In this document: positions 5,638 through 13,765 of the stretch, piece by piece
Layout: each line of letters starts with the position of its first letter
How positions within the stretch are numbered: the stretch's first letter is position 1
Source: Clostridia bacterium
Lineage (GTDB): Bacteria > Bacillota > Clostridia > Oscillospirales > Acutalibacteraceae
Length of the DNA: 35,216 nt
Direction of reading: 5' to 3'
NCBI GenBank assembly: GCA_900766585.1
Contig: CAAFVV010000031.1
Span: 1-35,216 of the forward strand
Made by a program: the position numbers and the translations under genes
Notes under the pieces: generated by a model
Databases searched by the model: none
What the model was told of the DNA's origin: nothing
The model's input: the letters and a program-made list of their open reading frames with translations, nothing else

Positions 5638-7293
5638 ATGAGCGAGAGCGGTTGTCCCTTCATTTGGCTTTTGGGAGAAAATGAGGCAGCCACCGCGAAC
5701 AACAACGCCTTTTATTTCTGGCGGTATATTACGGCGCAGCGGGACGACATCGCGGCGTATTTTGTGCTGACGGATACGGCGGCGCACAGGGAGCTTGTCC
5801 GCGCACTGCCGGCGGAGGAGCAAAGCCGCGTGTTGTGGAAAAATTCATACCGCCATATAAAGCTCTATCGTGCGGCGGATCTGTTTCTGGTCTCGTTCAG
5901 CGTGCGCGACATTCTGCCCGACCGTCTTTTCGGCAGACGAATTCGGTTCCGGCTGAAAAAGCCGCTTGTGTATTTGCAGCACGGCACGACAGCCATAAAA
6001 AAGCTGGGCTATACGGGAGACAGCTATGGGAATCATCTGCTGCGGTTTATGGTGTATAACCCGCTGATCGCGGACGAGATCGTGCAGAAAAACGGGTTTG
6101 CGCCGTATCAGCTGCATTTTGCTGCCTTTCACCCCCGCTATCAGGAGATGGCGCGGCGGCTGCTTGTCCAACAGGAGACGGGGCAGGAACCGCGGGGGGG
6201 TTTGTGGTTTGTGACCTGGCGGGAATATTTTTCCGACACCGAAACGGTACGCACGTTTTTGCAGACCGTGCGGGCGGTGCTGACCGACAAGCGTCTGGCG
6301 GCTTATCTGACAGAGCGGCAGGAGCAGCTGACACTGTGTATTCACCACCTGTTTGACAAGGCGGCGGGGGAGGAGATCCTCGCGCTGCAAAAGGAGGTTG
6401 TGCCCCTTGTCCGCATTGTGCGGCAGTCGGACTGCGACGTGATGGCGCTTTTGCTGCAAAACCGGCTGCTGATCACGGATTATTCCTCCGTCGGCTTTGA
6501 TTTTTCCTTTCTCGGTCGTCCCGTGGTGCTGTTTTTGCCGGATATAGACCGCTATCTGGAAAAGCGTGAGATCTATTGCCGCCCGGAGGAGCTGACGCAG
6601 GGGGCGTGCTTTACGCCGGAGGATCTGGTTTTGCGGCTCCTTGGCGAGCCGTCCGGCGTTTTGCCGTTTTACCGGCGGCGTCTGCCGCACGACATCGCCT
6701 ATACCGAGATTGCCGACGGCGTCTATCAGCAAAAGATGTATGCGGCGCTTGGCGAGATGCAGCGGCGGCGCGTGGTGCTGTTCGGCGTGGATTACGGTGC
6801 GGAGCGCAGCGAAAACGCGGAGGCGCTCCGTCTGGCGGAGTGGCTGTTGTCCCGCGGCTACCGGGTGGAGCTGCAGTCACTTAAAACCTGCGCCGGCGGG
6901 CAGCCGCTGCCCTGCGGGCTGACGCACAACGCCTTTTATGACGAAAGCGCCCGCGTGCCGTGGCAGCGCCTGCGGCGCATCGGCAAAGCGCGCCTTGTTA
7001 AAACGGGCGAAACGGTTGCGCCGTATGCCCTGCGGGCGCTGCGCCGCTGTTTTTGCCGCTGCCGCTGTGCCGACGTTATCGTGACCGCGCCGGCGCTGCT
7101 GCCGCTGACAGCCGATGCCCCCGGCGTCGGGCGGCTTTGGATACTCTGCCCGCAACAGGGGGAGGAAACGCCGCTGATGACGGTGACCGACCGGCGCAGC
7201 GGTGAGAGCCTGCAAACAGCGGCGGACTGGGAGAGGGCGTTTCCGCCGCTTATGGAAGGCAGAATTGGGGATATGGGGGGAGAGAAACGGTGA
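5638..7293 (+). CDS. CDP-glycerol glycerophosphotransferase-like protein with extra C-terminal domain
   Basis: Residues 1 to about 360 match the CDP-glycerol:poly(glycerophosphate) transferase family (TagB/TagF), with the YLQHGT motif at 112-117 and LLITDYSSVGFDF at 277-289, both in the known active site. These enzymes use CDP-glycerol or CDP-ribitol to build teichoic-acid-like polymers at the inner face of the membrane. Residues from about 380 form a second Rossmann-like segment starting RRRVVLFGVDYGAERSEN, resembling the N-terminal half of a GT-B glycosyltransferase. I cannot assign it, and it is cysteine- and arginine-rich around 460-480. The ATG at 5638 follows AAAGGAGGG. The stop overlaps the GTG of the next gene, indicating translational coupling. 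The first domain is well supported, the acceptor is not. Confidence 0.8.
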   Translation: MSESGCPFIWLLGENEAATANNNAFYFWRYITAQRDDIAAYFVLTDTAAHRELVRALPAEEQSRVLWKNSYRHIKLYRAADLFLVSFSVRDILPDRLFGRRIRFRLKKPLVYLQHGTTAIKKLGYTGDSYGNHLLRFMVYNPLIADEIVQKNGFAPYQLHFAAFHPRYQEMARRLLVQQETGQEPRGGLWFVTWREYFSDTETVRTFLQTVRAVLTDKRLAAYLTERQEQLTLCIHHLFDKAAGEEILALQKEVVPLVRIVRQSDCDVMALLLQNRLLITDYSSVGFDFSFLGRPVVLFLPDIDRYLEKREIYCRPEELTQGACFTPEDLVLRLLGEPSGVLPFYRRRLPHDIAYTEIADGVYQQKMYAALGEMQRRRVVLFGVDYGAERSENAEALRLAEWLLSRGYRVELQSLKTCAGGQPLPCGLTHNAFYDESARVPWQRLRRIGKARLVKTGETVAPYALRALRRCFCRCRCADVIVTAPALLPLTADAPGVGRLWILCPQQGEETPLMTVTDRRSGESLQTAADWERAFPPLMEGRIGDMGGEKR

Positions 7294-9038
7294 AACAGGT
7301 ATTTACAGGCGTCGGTGCGGAGATGACGTGGGATTTTGATACCCAGACCATTGTGCTGCACCGGCACAATTCCGCTCTGAATCGCGTGACGCAGTTTTCA
7401 GATATGAGCATCCGGATGGAGGAGATCCAGAGAATCGAGATCCAGCTGATGACTACGGTTCAGCAAATGGGCTATATCCGGTTTATCCTGCGGTACGGGT
7501 CGCCGCACGGCATACTGGGGCTTGACGCCACGACGGTGCTGTTTACCGACGGGGCGCGGCTGTATCCGCTGATCAATCAGCTTTGCGCGGCTTTTCCCGC
7601 GATCCGTATTGACACCCACACGGCGGGCGTCGATCCGCGCAGCGTCAGTTCCTCGCCCTACCGCACGGTATCGCCGGGACAGACGGTGTATACGCCGCCG
7701 CCCGTGCCGCCCTCCGCGGCCAATGTGCCGCCGCGTCCGCCCGCCTCAGTGTCCTCATCTGCGGCGACGCCCGCCAAAAAAGAGGGAAAGGCAAAATGGC
7801 AGACCGTGCAGAGCGCCGGGAGATGCCTTTTGGGATTCGGTCTGCTGGCACTCGGCATCGCGCTCCCCGTGAGCGGCATCGCCGCGCATGTGATCTTCGG
7901 CGGGCTGAGCGCGCTGATGCTGGTCAATGGCTGCCGTGATCTGCGGATGACCCGCAAATATAAGCAGCTGGAATATGCGCGCGCCGGGGAACGGTCGGTT
8001 CCGTTTGCCGTGCTGGCCAAGCGGCTCAAACGGTCAGAGGACCGTGTACGGCGCGATCTGATCTCTCTTTCCTCCCGCGGGTATTTTCCCGGCAGCCGCT
8101 TCGACCTGAATGAGGGCGTGTGGGAGCTTCCGGAGGACTATCTGCCGACGGTGCCGGTGTATAAGAGCGACCGGATCAGCTCCTCCGCCTCCTCTTTTTG
8201 GGTGTGGGGCGTGCTTTGCCTGATCCCCGGTCTGATCGCCCTGCCTGTCGGACTGAGCCATGGCTTGTTCACCGCTGAATTTTTCCGCTCGCTCGCCTTT
8301 GCCGTCACGCCGCTCATAACGGGAGCGGGCATGTGCATCCACGGCGCGGGGCTGCACCGCCTCGGGCGGCACTGCAAAACGTATTACAGTGTGATCGGCG
8401 ATCAAAAGACCGCGTCGCTCGCCATGCTGGCGGATGCGGCGGGCTGTTCTGTGGGACGCGTCGAAAAGGATCTGCGGGAAATGTTCTTCCGCGGGTATTT
8501 CCCGGGCAGTATCTGCGCGCACGAAAACGGCTATTTGCTGCTGCCGGGCGGCGAGCTGCCGGCGGAGGAGCAAAAGGGCGAGACCGACGACGTGCTGGCG
8601 CGGGTCGAGGAGCAGATCCGGCAGATCCGCGAGGTCAACGACCGCATCCCTGACCCGACGATCTCCGCCAAGATCGACCGGATGGAGCAGATTACCGTGC
8701 AGATCCTGGTCATTCTGGAAAAGCAGCCCGAAAAGCGGCATGAAGCGCGGCGCTTTCTCAACTATTATTTGCCGACAACGCTGAAGATTCTCAATGTCTA
8801 TGCCGATTTTGACCGGCAGGAGATCAAGACTGATTCGGTAAGCCGCTCCATGCGGCATATTGAAAAAATGCTGGATACCCTGCTTTCCGCCTACGAAAAG
8901 CAGCTCGACGAGCTGTTCAGTGCGCAGACGCTGGATATTTCCGCGGAAATACAGGTGATGGAGACTATGCTCAAGCGCGACGGTCTCTCCGAAGGGGAGA
9001 TGTCGCTGCTGCGGCCGAAGGAGGGGCAGGACGCATGA
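7290..9038 (+). CDS. XpaC-like membrane protein with duplicated winged-helix-like module
   Basis: A 582-residue multi-domain protein. Residues 1-110 look like a small beta-rich, PH-like domain. 115-165 is a Pro/Ser-rich linker. 175-215 holds hydrophobic segments. 236-283 is a winged-helix-like module (VLAKRLKRSEDRVRRDL, then RGYFPGS). 302-352 is a second hydrophobic region. 374-418 is a repeat of the same module (MLADAAGCSVGRVEKDL, then RGYFPGS). 432-455 is helical, and 488-575 matches the XpaC family (FLNYYLPTTLKILNVYADF and FSAQTLDISAEIQVMETML), related to 5-bromo-4-chloroindolyl phosphate hydrolysis proteins and often near TelA. The molecular role of XpaC is not established. It starts at a GTG overlapping the previous stop after GGGGGGAGAG, and its own stop overlaps the glycosyltransferase start. 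It is probably a membrane-anchored partner of the two transferases. Confidence 0.75.
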   Translation: MKQVFTGVGAEMTWDFDTQTIVLHRHNSALNRVTQFSDMSIRMEEIQRIEIQLMTTVQQMGYIRFILRYGSPHGILGLDATTVLFTDGARLYPLINQLCAAFPAIRIDTHTAGVDPRSVSSSPYRTVSPGQTVYTPPPVPPSAANVPPRPPASVSSSAATPAKKEGKAKWQTVQSAGRCLLGFGLLALGIALPVSGIAAHVIFGGLSALMLVNGCRDLRMTRKYKQLEYARAGERSVPFAVLAKRLKRSEDRVRRDLISLSSRGYFPGSRFDLNEGVWELPEDYLPTVPVYKSDRISSSASSFWVWGVLCLIPGLIALPVGLSHGLFTAEFFRSLAFAVTPLITGAGMCIHGAGLHRLGRHCKTYYSVIGDQKTASLAMLADAAGCSVGRVEKDLREMFFRGYFPGSICAHENGYLLLPGGELPAEEQKGETDDVLARVEEQIRQIREVNDRIPDPTISAKIDRMEQITVQILVILEKQPEKRHEARRFLNYYLPTTLKILNVYADFDRQEIKTDSVSRSMRHIEKMLDTLLSAYEKQLDELFSAQTLDISAEIQVMETMLKRDGLSEGEMSLLRPKEGQDA

Positions 9039-9985
9039 CGCTGATCTCGCTCATTATTCCGTGTTATAACGAGCAGGAGGCACTTCCACGCCTGTATGCG
9101 GCGATTGATGAGGTCACGCGGAAGATGGAGGCGTATGCGTTTGAGCTGCTGTTTGTCAACGACGGCTCAAAGGATAACACGCTTTCCCTGCTGAAGGAGC
9201 TGGCGGAAAAGGACAGCCGCGTGATCTATCTTTCCTTTTCCCGCAATTTCGGCAAGGAAGCGGCGATGTATGCCGGCTTCTGCCATGCCCGCGGTGAATA
9301 TGTGGCGGTGATGGATGCGGATATGCAGGATCCACCGTCGCTGCTCCCCGAAATGATGCGGCGTATTCGCGAGGAGGGGTATGACAGCGTGGCGACGCGC
9401 CGCGTAACGCGCAAGGGCGAACCGCCGATCCGTTCGTTTTTTGCCCGCGCCTTCTATCGGCTGATCAACCGCATCTCCGATGTGGATGTGGTGGACGGCG
9501 CGCGCGATTTCCGGCTGATGAGACGCGAGATGGCAGAGGCGATCGTCGCCATGGGGGAGAGCAACCGCTTTTCCAAGGGGATATTCGGCTGGATCGGCTT
9601 TAAGACCTGCTGGCTACCGTATGAAAATGTGGAGCGGGTAGCGGGAGAAACGAAGTGGAGCTTCTGGAAGCTGTTTAAGTATTCGCTCGACGGGATCATC
9701 AACTTTTCGCAGATTCCGCTGTCGATCGCCTCGTTTGTGGGGCTGTTTTTCACACTGATCTCTTTTCTGGCGATCGTGTTTATCATTGTGCGCAAGCTGA
9801 TCTTCGGTGATCCGGTATCGGGCTGGCCGTCGCTTGCCTGTATTATCGTGTTTGTCAGTGGGATTCAGCTGTTCTGTATGGGGATCATCGGACAGTATCT
9901 TGCCAAGACCTATCTGGAGGTAAAGCGCCGTCCGCATTATATTGTGGCGGAGTCCAACAGCGAAGCGTTAAAGCGGATTCGCTGA
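9035..9985 (+). CDS. GT2 family glycosyltransferase, GtrB/DPM1-like
   Basis: A 316-residue GT-A fold transferase followed by two membrane helices. Visible motifs are IIPCYNEQEALPRL (7-20), VNDGSKDNT (41-49), FSRNFGKEAAMYAG (68-81) and the metal-binding DADMQDP (94-100). Helices lie near 229-252 and 264-290. This layout is typical of undecaprenyl-phosphate glucosyl/mannosyl transferases (GtrB, YfdH, Dpm1 type), which load a single sugar on the lipid carrier at the inner membrane face for later transfer to a surface polymer. The start overlaps the XpaC-like stop (ATGA), so it is the third gene of the operon. A flippase (GtrA) and a membrane transferase, which often accompany it, are not in the window. 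Confidence 0.9.
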   Translation: MTLISLIIPCYNEQEALPRLYAAIDEVTRKMEAYAFELLFVNDGSKDNTLSLLKELAEKDSRVIYLSFSRNFGKEAAMYAGFCHARGEYVAVMDADMQDPPSLLPEMMRRIREEGYDSVATRRVTRKGEPPIRSFFARAFYRLINRISDVDVVDGARDFRLMRREMAEAIVAMGESNRFSKGIFGWIGFKTCWLPYENVERVAGETKWSFWKLFKYSLDGIINFSQIPLSIASFVGLFFTLISFLAIVFIIVRKLIFGDPVSGWPSLACIIVFVSGIQLFCMGIIGQYLAKTYLEVKRRPHYIVAESNSEALKRIR

Positions 9986-10078
9986 CTGTAAAAAAGCTCG
10001 CTCCCGCCGCGGCACAAGACCCGCGTCGGAGCACTCTCCGCGAGGAAGGCGGTTTTGGGGGCAATCGGCGAAAAAACC

Positions 10079-10120
10079 ATAAAGCAGGCGTGACCGCTGC
10101 GGTCACGCCTGCTTTATCTG
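10079..10120 (-). terminator. terminator between converging glycan operon and XRE-TPR gene
   Basis: ATAAAGCAGGCGTGACC pairs perfectly with its complement around a short loop. On the minus strand the hairpin is followed by GGTTTTTT, so it serves the XRE-TPR gene best. The same stem could end the plus-strand operon. The 9986-10078 stretch holds no gene. Confidence 0.8.
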
Positions 10121-10190
10121 TCTGCTGCGGATTTTTGGGGGCATAGTTCTATGCCTGTGGACAAAGAGTCTTCTGGAAACGGGGCCGAAA

Positions 10191-11231
10191 TCAGGCCTTT
10201 GCCAGCAGACGAGTTTTTTCTTTCTTTGCCGCAGTCACGGCGGAATCGGTCTCTTCGGTCAGACCCCACTCATTTTCCAGCAGGTCGATGATCCTGTCAT
10301 AGGTCTTTGCGGCATGGGCATAGTCGCCCATAATCTCATAAATATCTGCCATTCCCATGAGTGCGTCCTGAAATCTGGGACGTTCGGTATCTGCGGCAAA
10401 GGCGCGTTCATATATGCCGATAGCCTTTTTGTAGTCTGCTTTGCCGGCATAATACTGCGCAGTCTGGAAGAGAACGGCATCTTTGTCCGGCTGCTCTGCC
10501 AGCAGGTCTTCCATGATCTGATCTCCGGAAGTCTCGTCAAAGCGGGCAAGGGCGATGTAGGCACGATAGACCCGTTTCATGACAGGATGCGCTTTTTCCA
10601 GAGCGCAGAAGCGTTCCAGCCAATGCTCTGCTTCGTCCGCTCTGTGGTCGGCAATCAGATTATCCAGCAGGTACATATACGGCAGCGCGGCATCAGGATT
10701 ATTCTCGACCAGCTCTTGATAGAAACGAACCGCTTTGGTGTGATTAGCCACATTCCAGTCCCAGACGGCATGATTATCCGTTTTGCCCAGAATCCATTGG
10801 CAGCTCTTTTCATTCGGCGCACGGCGGATCGCTTCCTTCGCATAGCGGGCAGCCTTTTGCGCTTCGGCGTTCATGCGGTGCCAGTAGAGATAAGCGATCA
10901 GCTCGGTTGCCCGTTTCTGATGCTTCGGGTCATTCAGCTCGGCCTGCAGAAAGTCCTCAAACTCCCGGAAAATATCTGCCGGCAGCTCCTCCTCCGCATT
11001 CATGCGTTTCTCGATCCGGTTAAGGCGCTGCTCCGTTGTCATATCGAACAGGTCGTCAATCGAGACACCGAAGAACTCCGCCAAATGGGGGAGCATGGTG
11101 ATGTCGGGCATTGCTGCGGCGTTTTCCCATTTGGATACCGACTGCGCCCCGATCCCCAGCTTTTCTGCCAGCTGCTCCTGCGTCAGCCCCGCCTTAAAGC
11201 GCAGCTGTTTGATTTTCTTTCCCAGTTCCAT
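10191..11231 (-). CDS. XRE-family regulator with C-terminal TPR repeats
   Basis: A 346-residue protein. Residues 1-60 are a Cro/C1-type helix-turn-helix (LGKKIKQLRFKAGLTQEQLA, then GAQSVSKWENAAAMPDI and a FFGVSIDDLFD tail). The rest is helical with TPR-like repeats, for example AARYAKEAIRRAPNEKS, KAVRFYQELVENNPDAALP and KAIGIYERAFAADTERPR. This layout fits a DNA-binding regulator whose C-terminus binds a peptide or protein partner, as in RRNPP-like systems, though typical RRNPP proteins have a more regular repeat array. The ATG at 11231 follows GGAGGTAA; a TTG six codons upstream overlaps that site. It has its own promoter. No small peptide gene is evident beside it, so ligand and targets are unknown. 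Confidence 0.85.
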   Translation of the reverse strand: MELGKKIKQLRFKAGLTQEQLAEKLGIGAQSVSKWENAAAMPDITMLPHLAEFFGVSIDDLFDMTTEQRLNRIEKRMNAEEELPADIFREFEDFLQAELNDPKHQKRATELIAYLYWHRMNAEAQKAARYAKEAIRRAPNEKSCQWILGKTDNHAVWDWNVANHTKAVRFYQELVENNPDAALPYMYLLDNLIADHRADEAEHWLERFCALEKAHPVMKRVYRAYIALARFDETSGDQIMEDLLAEQPDKDAVLFQTAQYYAGKADYKKAIGIYERAFAADTERPRFQDALMGMADIYEIMGDYAHAAKTYDRIIDLLENEWGLTEETDSAVTAAKKEKTRLLAKA

Positions 11232-11273
11232 CGTCCTTACCTCCGCCAAGTGTGTTGCTTTGATTACAGCCTA

Positions 11274-11302
11274 ATGATACAACGACGGTCCCCGGAATAC
11301 AA
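11274..11302 (-). promoter_or_regulatory. promoter of the XRE-TPR gene
   Basis: Minus strand -35 TTGTAT (11302-11297), 17-base spacer, -10 TATCAT (11279-11274), about 40 bases before the start codon. Confidence 0.65.
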
Positions 11303-11342
11303 TAACGCAGAAAGCAAGCTCTCTCGCCTGTTTGGGGAGTTA

Positions 11343-11386
11343 AAAAGTCCGAAGGGGACACTTCTCTGTGAAGTGTTCCCTTCGGT
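11343..11386 (-). terminator. Rho-independent terminator of hppA
   Basis: CCGAAGGGAACACTT pairs with AAGTGTCCCCTTCGG (one mismatch). ACTTTTT follows on the minus strand, 24 bases after the pyrophosphatase stop codon. Confidence 0.85.
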
Positions 11387-11409
11387 AGCAAATTATGTCC
11401 TGTTTTCGG

Positions 11410-13497
11410 TTACAGCAGACCGCACCGCACCACCAGAGCGGCAAAGACGATCGAGACCATCGACAAGAGCTTGATCAGAATGTTGATGGACGGGCCGGCA
11501 GTGTCTTTAAAGGGGTCGCCGACCGTATCGCCGACCACGGAGGCTTTGTGGGGCTTGGAGCCTTTTCCACCCAGATGACCGCTTTCGATATATTTTTTGG
11601 CGTTATCCCAAGCGCCGCCGGAATTGGACATAAACACCGCCAGCAAAAAGCCGGAGACCGTTGCACCGGCGAGCATGCCGACCACGCCCGCGCAGCCGAG
11701 GATAAGCCCGACCGCAACCGGGACAAGGATGGTCACGGCGGTCGGCAGAACCATTTCCCGCAGGCTGGCGCGGGTACACAGATCCACACAGCGGGCGTAG
11801 TCGGGATCGGCTTGCCCTGCCATCAGCCCGGTGATCTCGTGAAACTGCCGCCGCACCTCTTTGACGATGCTCTGCGCCGCGCGCCCGACGGATTCCATCG
11901 TCAGCGCCGCAAATACAAAGGGGAGGCAGGCGCCGATGAACAGCCCGACCAGTATGGTAGGGTTGGTCAGCGTCAGATCGGCGAGCTTTTCCGCGCCGCC
12001 CTCAATGCTTTTTACCTTATCCATGTAGGACGCCATCAGCGCCAGCGCCGTCAGGGCGGCGGAACCGATGGCAAAGCCTTTTCCGGTGGCGGCGGTTGTG
12101 TTGCCGAGCGAGTCGAGCGCGTCTGTGCGGGCGCGCACAGAGGCGTCCAGTCCCGCCATCTCGGCGATGCCGCCCGCGTTATCCGCAACCGGGCCGTAGG
12201 CATCGGTGGCAAGCGTGATGCCGAGCGTCGAGAGCATACCGACAGCGGAAAGGGCGATGCCGTATAGTCCCATGGCGGGCGATGCTGCACCGCCGGAGAC
12301 AAAATACGCCACCAGCAGGCATATCGCGATGATCACGATCGGGAAGACGGTGGACAGCATGCCGAGCGACAAACCGCTGATCAAAAGCGTAGCAGAGCCG
12401 GTCTCCGATGAGGCGGCGAGCCGTTTTGTCGGCCGGTAGGAGTCCGAGGTGAAATATTCGGTCGCGCGCCCGATCAGCACACCGGCGGCAAGTCCCGCCA
12501 GAACGGCAAAATATATCATCCAGTGCTCTCTGCCGAGAATGAACCAAACAAGCGGGAAAAACAGCACGGCGACCAGCGCGGCAGCCAGATTTGTGCCGCG
12601 GCTGAGAGCGGAAAGCAGCCCCTTTTGTGTCGCGCCCTCCTTTGTCCGCACCGGCAGCGTGCCGATGATCGAGCAGAGGATGCCGGTGACCGCCATCAGC
12701 AGCGGAAGCGCCATGGCGCGCAGCTCGCCGCCGAATGCGGACACGCCGAGTGCGCAGGCGGAAACGAGCGAGCCGACATAGGATTCGTAGAGGTCTGCGC
12801 CCATGCCCGCCACGTCGCCGACATTGTCGCCGACGTTATCGGCGATCACGGCGGGGTTGCGGGGGTCGTCCTCCGGAATGCCCGCCTCGACCTTGCCCAC
12901 AAGGTCGGCGCCGACATCTGCCGCTTTGGTGAAAATACCGCCGCCGACGCGGGCAAACAGCGCCATGGAGGAGGCCCCCATGCCGAAGGTGATCATCGCG
13001 CTGCAGATCTCGGAGGGGGACAGGCGGAAGGCGTATTTGAGCAGGGTAAACCAGAGGGAAATATCCAGAAGTCCCAGACCGACCACAGTGAAGCCCATGA
13101 CTGATCCGGCAGAAAACGCCACGCGCAGACCGCGGTCCAGTCCGGTGCGGCAGGCGTTGGCCGTCCGCGCATTGGAGCGGGTGGCAATCCGCATGCCAAT
13201 AAAGCCGGACAGGGCGGAGAAAAAGCCGCCGGACAAGAAGGCAAACGGGACAAACGGGTTTAGCAGTCCGCACAGTGCCATCGCGCCCAGAATCAGAAAC
13301 AGCACACCAAAAAATGCGGCAACGATACGGTACTGCCGTTTCAGGTAGGCATTTGCCCCCTCACGGATCGAGGCGGATATGCGGCGCATACGCTCGGTGC
13401 CCTCATCGTAGGACAGTACACGGCGGGCGGTGAAAAGAGCGAACAGCAGCGCCGCGGCGGCGCCCAGAAAGGTTATAACGGACAGGAAATTCTCCAT
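11410..13497 (-). CDS. hppA: K+-dependent membrane-bound pyrophosphatase (ion-pumping)
   Basis: A 695-residue membrane protein with the pyrophosphate-binding signatures of M-PPases: DVGADLVGKVEAG (194-206), DNVGDNVGDVAGMGADLYES (220-239), TDAYGPVADNAGG (431-443) and, near the C-terminus, GDTVGDPFKDTAGPSINI. It hydrolyses cytoplasmic pyrophosphate and pumps H+ or Na+ out. GNTTAATGKG (465-474) has Ala where K+-independent enzymes have Lys (GNTTKA), so it should be K+-dependent; many clostridial members of that group pump Na+, but the ion cannot be proven here. The ATG at 13497 follows AAGGAGAGA; the open frame upstream is not conserved. It is a single-gene unit with its own promoter and terminator, divergent from purB. 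It may recycle pyrophosphate from biosynthesis. Confidence 0.95.
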   Translation of the reverse strand: MENFLSVITFLGAAAALLFALFTARRVLSYDEGTERMRRISASIREGANAYLKRQYRIVAAFFGVLFLILGAMALCGLLNPFVPFAFLSGGFFSALSGFIGMRIATRSNARTANACRTGLDRGLRVAFSAGSVMGFTVVGLGLLDISLWFTLLKYAFRLSPSEICSAMITFGMGASSMALFARVGGGIFTKAADVGADLVGKVEAGIPEDDPRNPAVIADNVGDNVGDVAGMGADLYESYVGSLVSACALGVSAFGGELRAMALPLLMAVTGILCSIIGTLPVRTKEGATQKGLLSALSRGTNLAAALVAVLFFPLVWFILGREHWMIYFAVLAGLAAGVLIGRATEYFTSDSYRPTKRLAASSETGSATLLISGLSLGMLSTVFPIVIIAICLLVAYFVSGGAASPAMGLYGIALSAVGMLSTLGITLATDAYGPVADNAGGIAEMAGLDASVRARTDALDSLGNTTAATGKGFAIGSAALTALALMASYMDKVKSIEGGAEKLADLTLTNPTILVGLFIGACLPFVFAALTMESVGRAAQSIVKEVRRQFHEITGLMAGQADPDYARCVDLCTRASLREMVLPTAVTILVPVAVGLILGCAGVVGMLAGATVSGFLLAVFMSNSGGAWDNAKKYIESGHLGGKGSKPHKASVVGDTVGDPFKDTAGPSINILIKLLSMVSIVFAALVVRCGLL

Positions 13498-13544
13498 GAC
13501 ACACTCTCTCCTTTTTGTCGAAAACCCTGTTTTTTTGTGCATAA

Positions 13545-13574
13545 ATTGTACACGACGGAGAGGGGACAAGTCAA
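13545..13574 (-). promoter_or_regulatory. promoter of hppA
   Basis: Minus strand -35 TTGACT (13574-13569), 18-base spacer, -10 TACAAT (13550-13545), 48 bases before the hppA start. Confidence 0.75.
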
Positions 13575-13677
13575 TATGAAGCGTGGGGATTTTTGTCCGG
13601 ACAAATAATTTTGTAGGATTGTCGGGTTTGTCTGTACAAAAGCCGGGGAAACTGGCGGTTATTACAAAGAAAAAGGC

Positions 13678-13706
13678 TTGATTTTTTCGTTAGAAAATGC
13701 TATAAT
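13678..13706 (+). promoter_or_regulatory. promoter of purB
   Basis: -35 TTGATT (13678-13683), 17-base spacer, -10 TATAAT (13701-13706), about 60 bases before the purB start. No purine riboswitch is visible in the short leader. Confidence 0.85.
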
Positions 13707-13765
13707 ACAGTATGATATTATGGCGTAATTTGGCGCGCTGCACTGAAATTAAGGGGGATCTTCTC

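Noticed and set aside
11395..12267. Plus-strand open frame opposite hppA
   Set aside because: hppA is unambiguous on the other strand.
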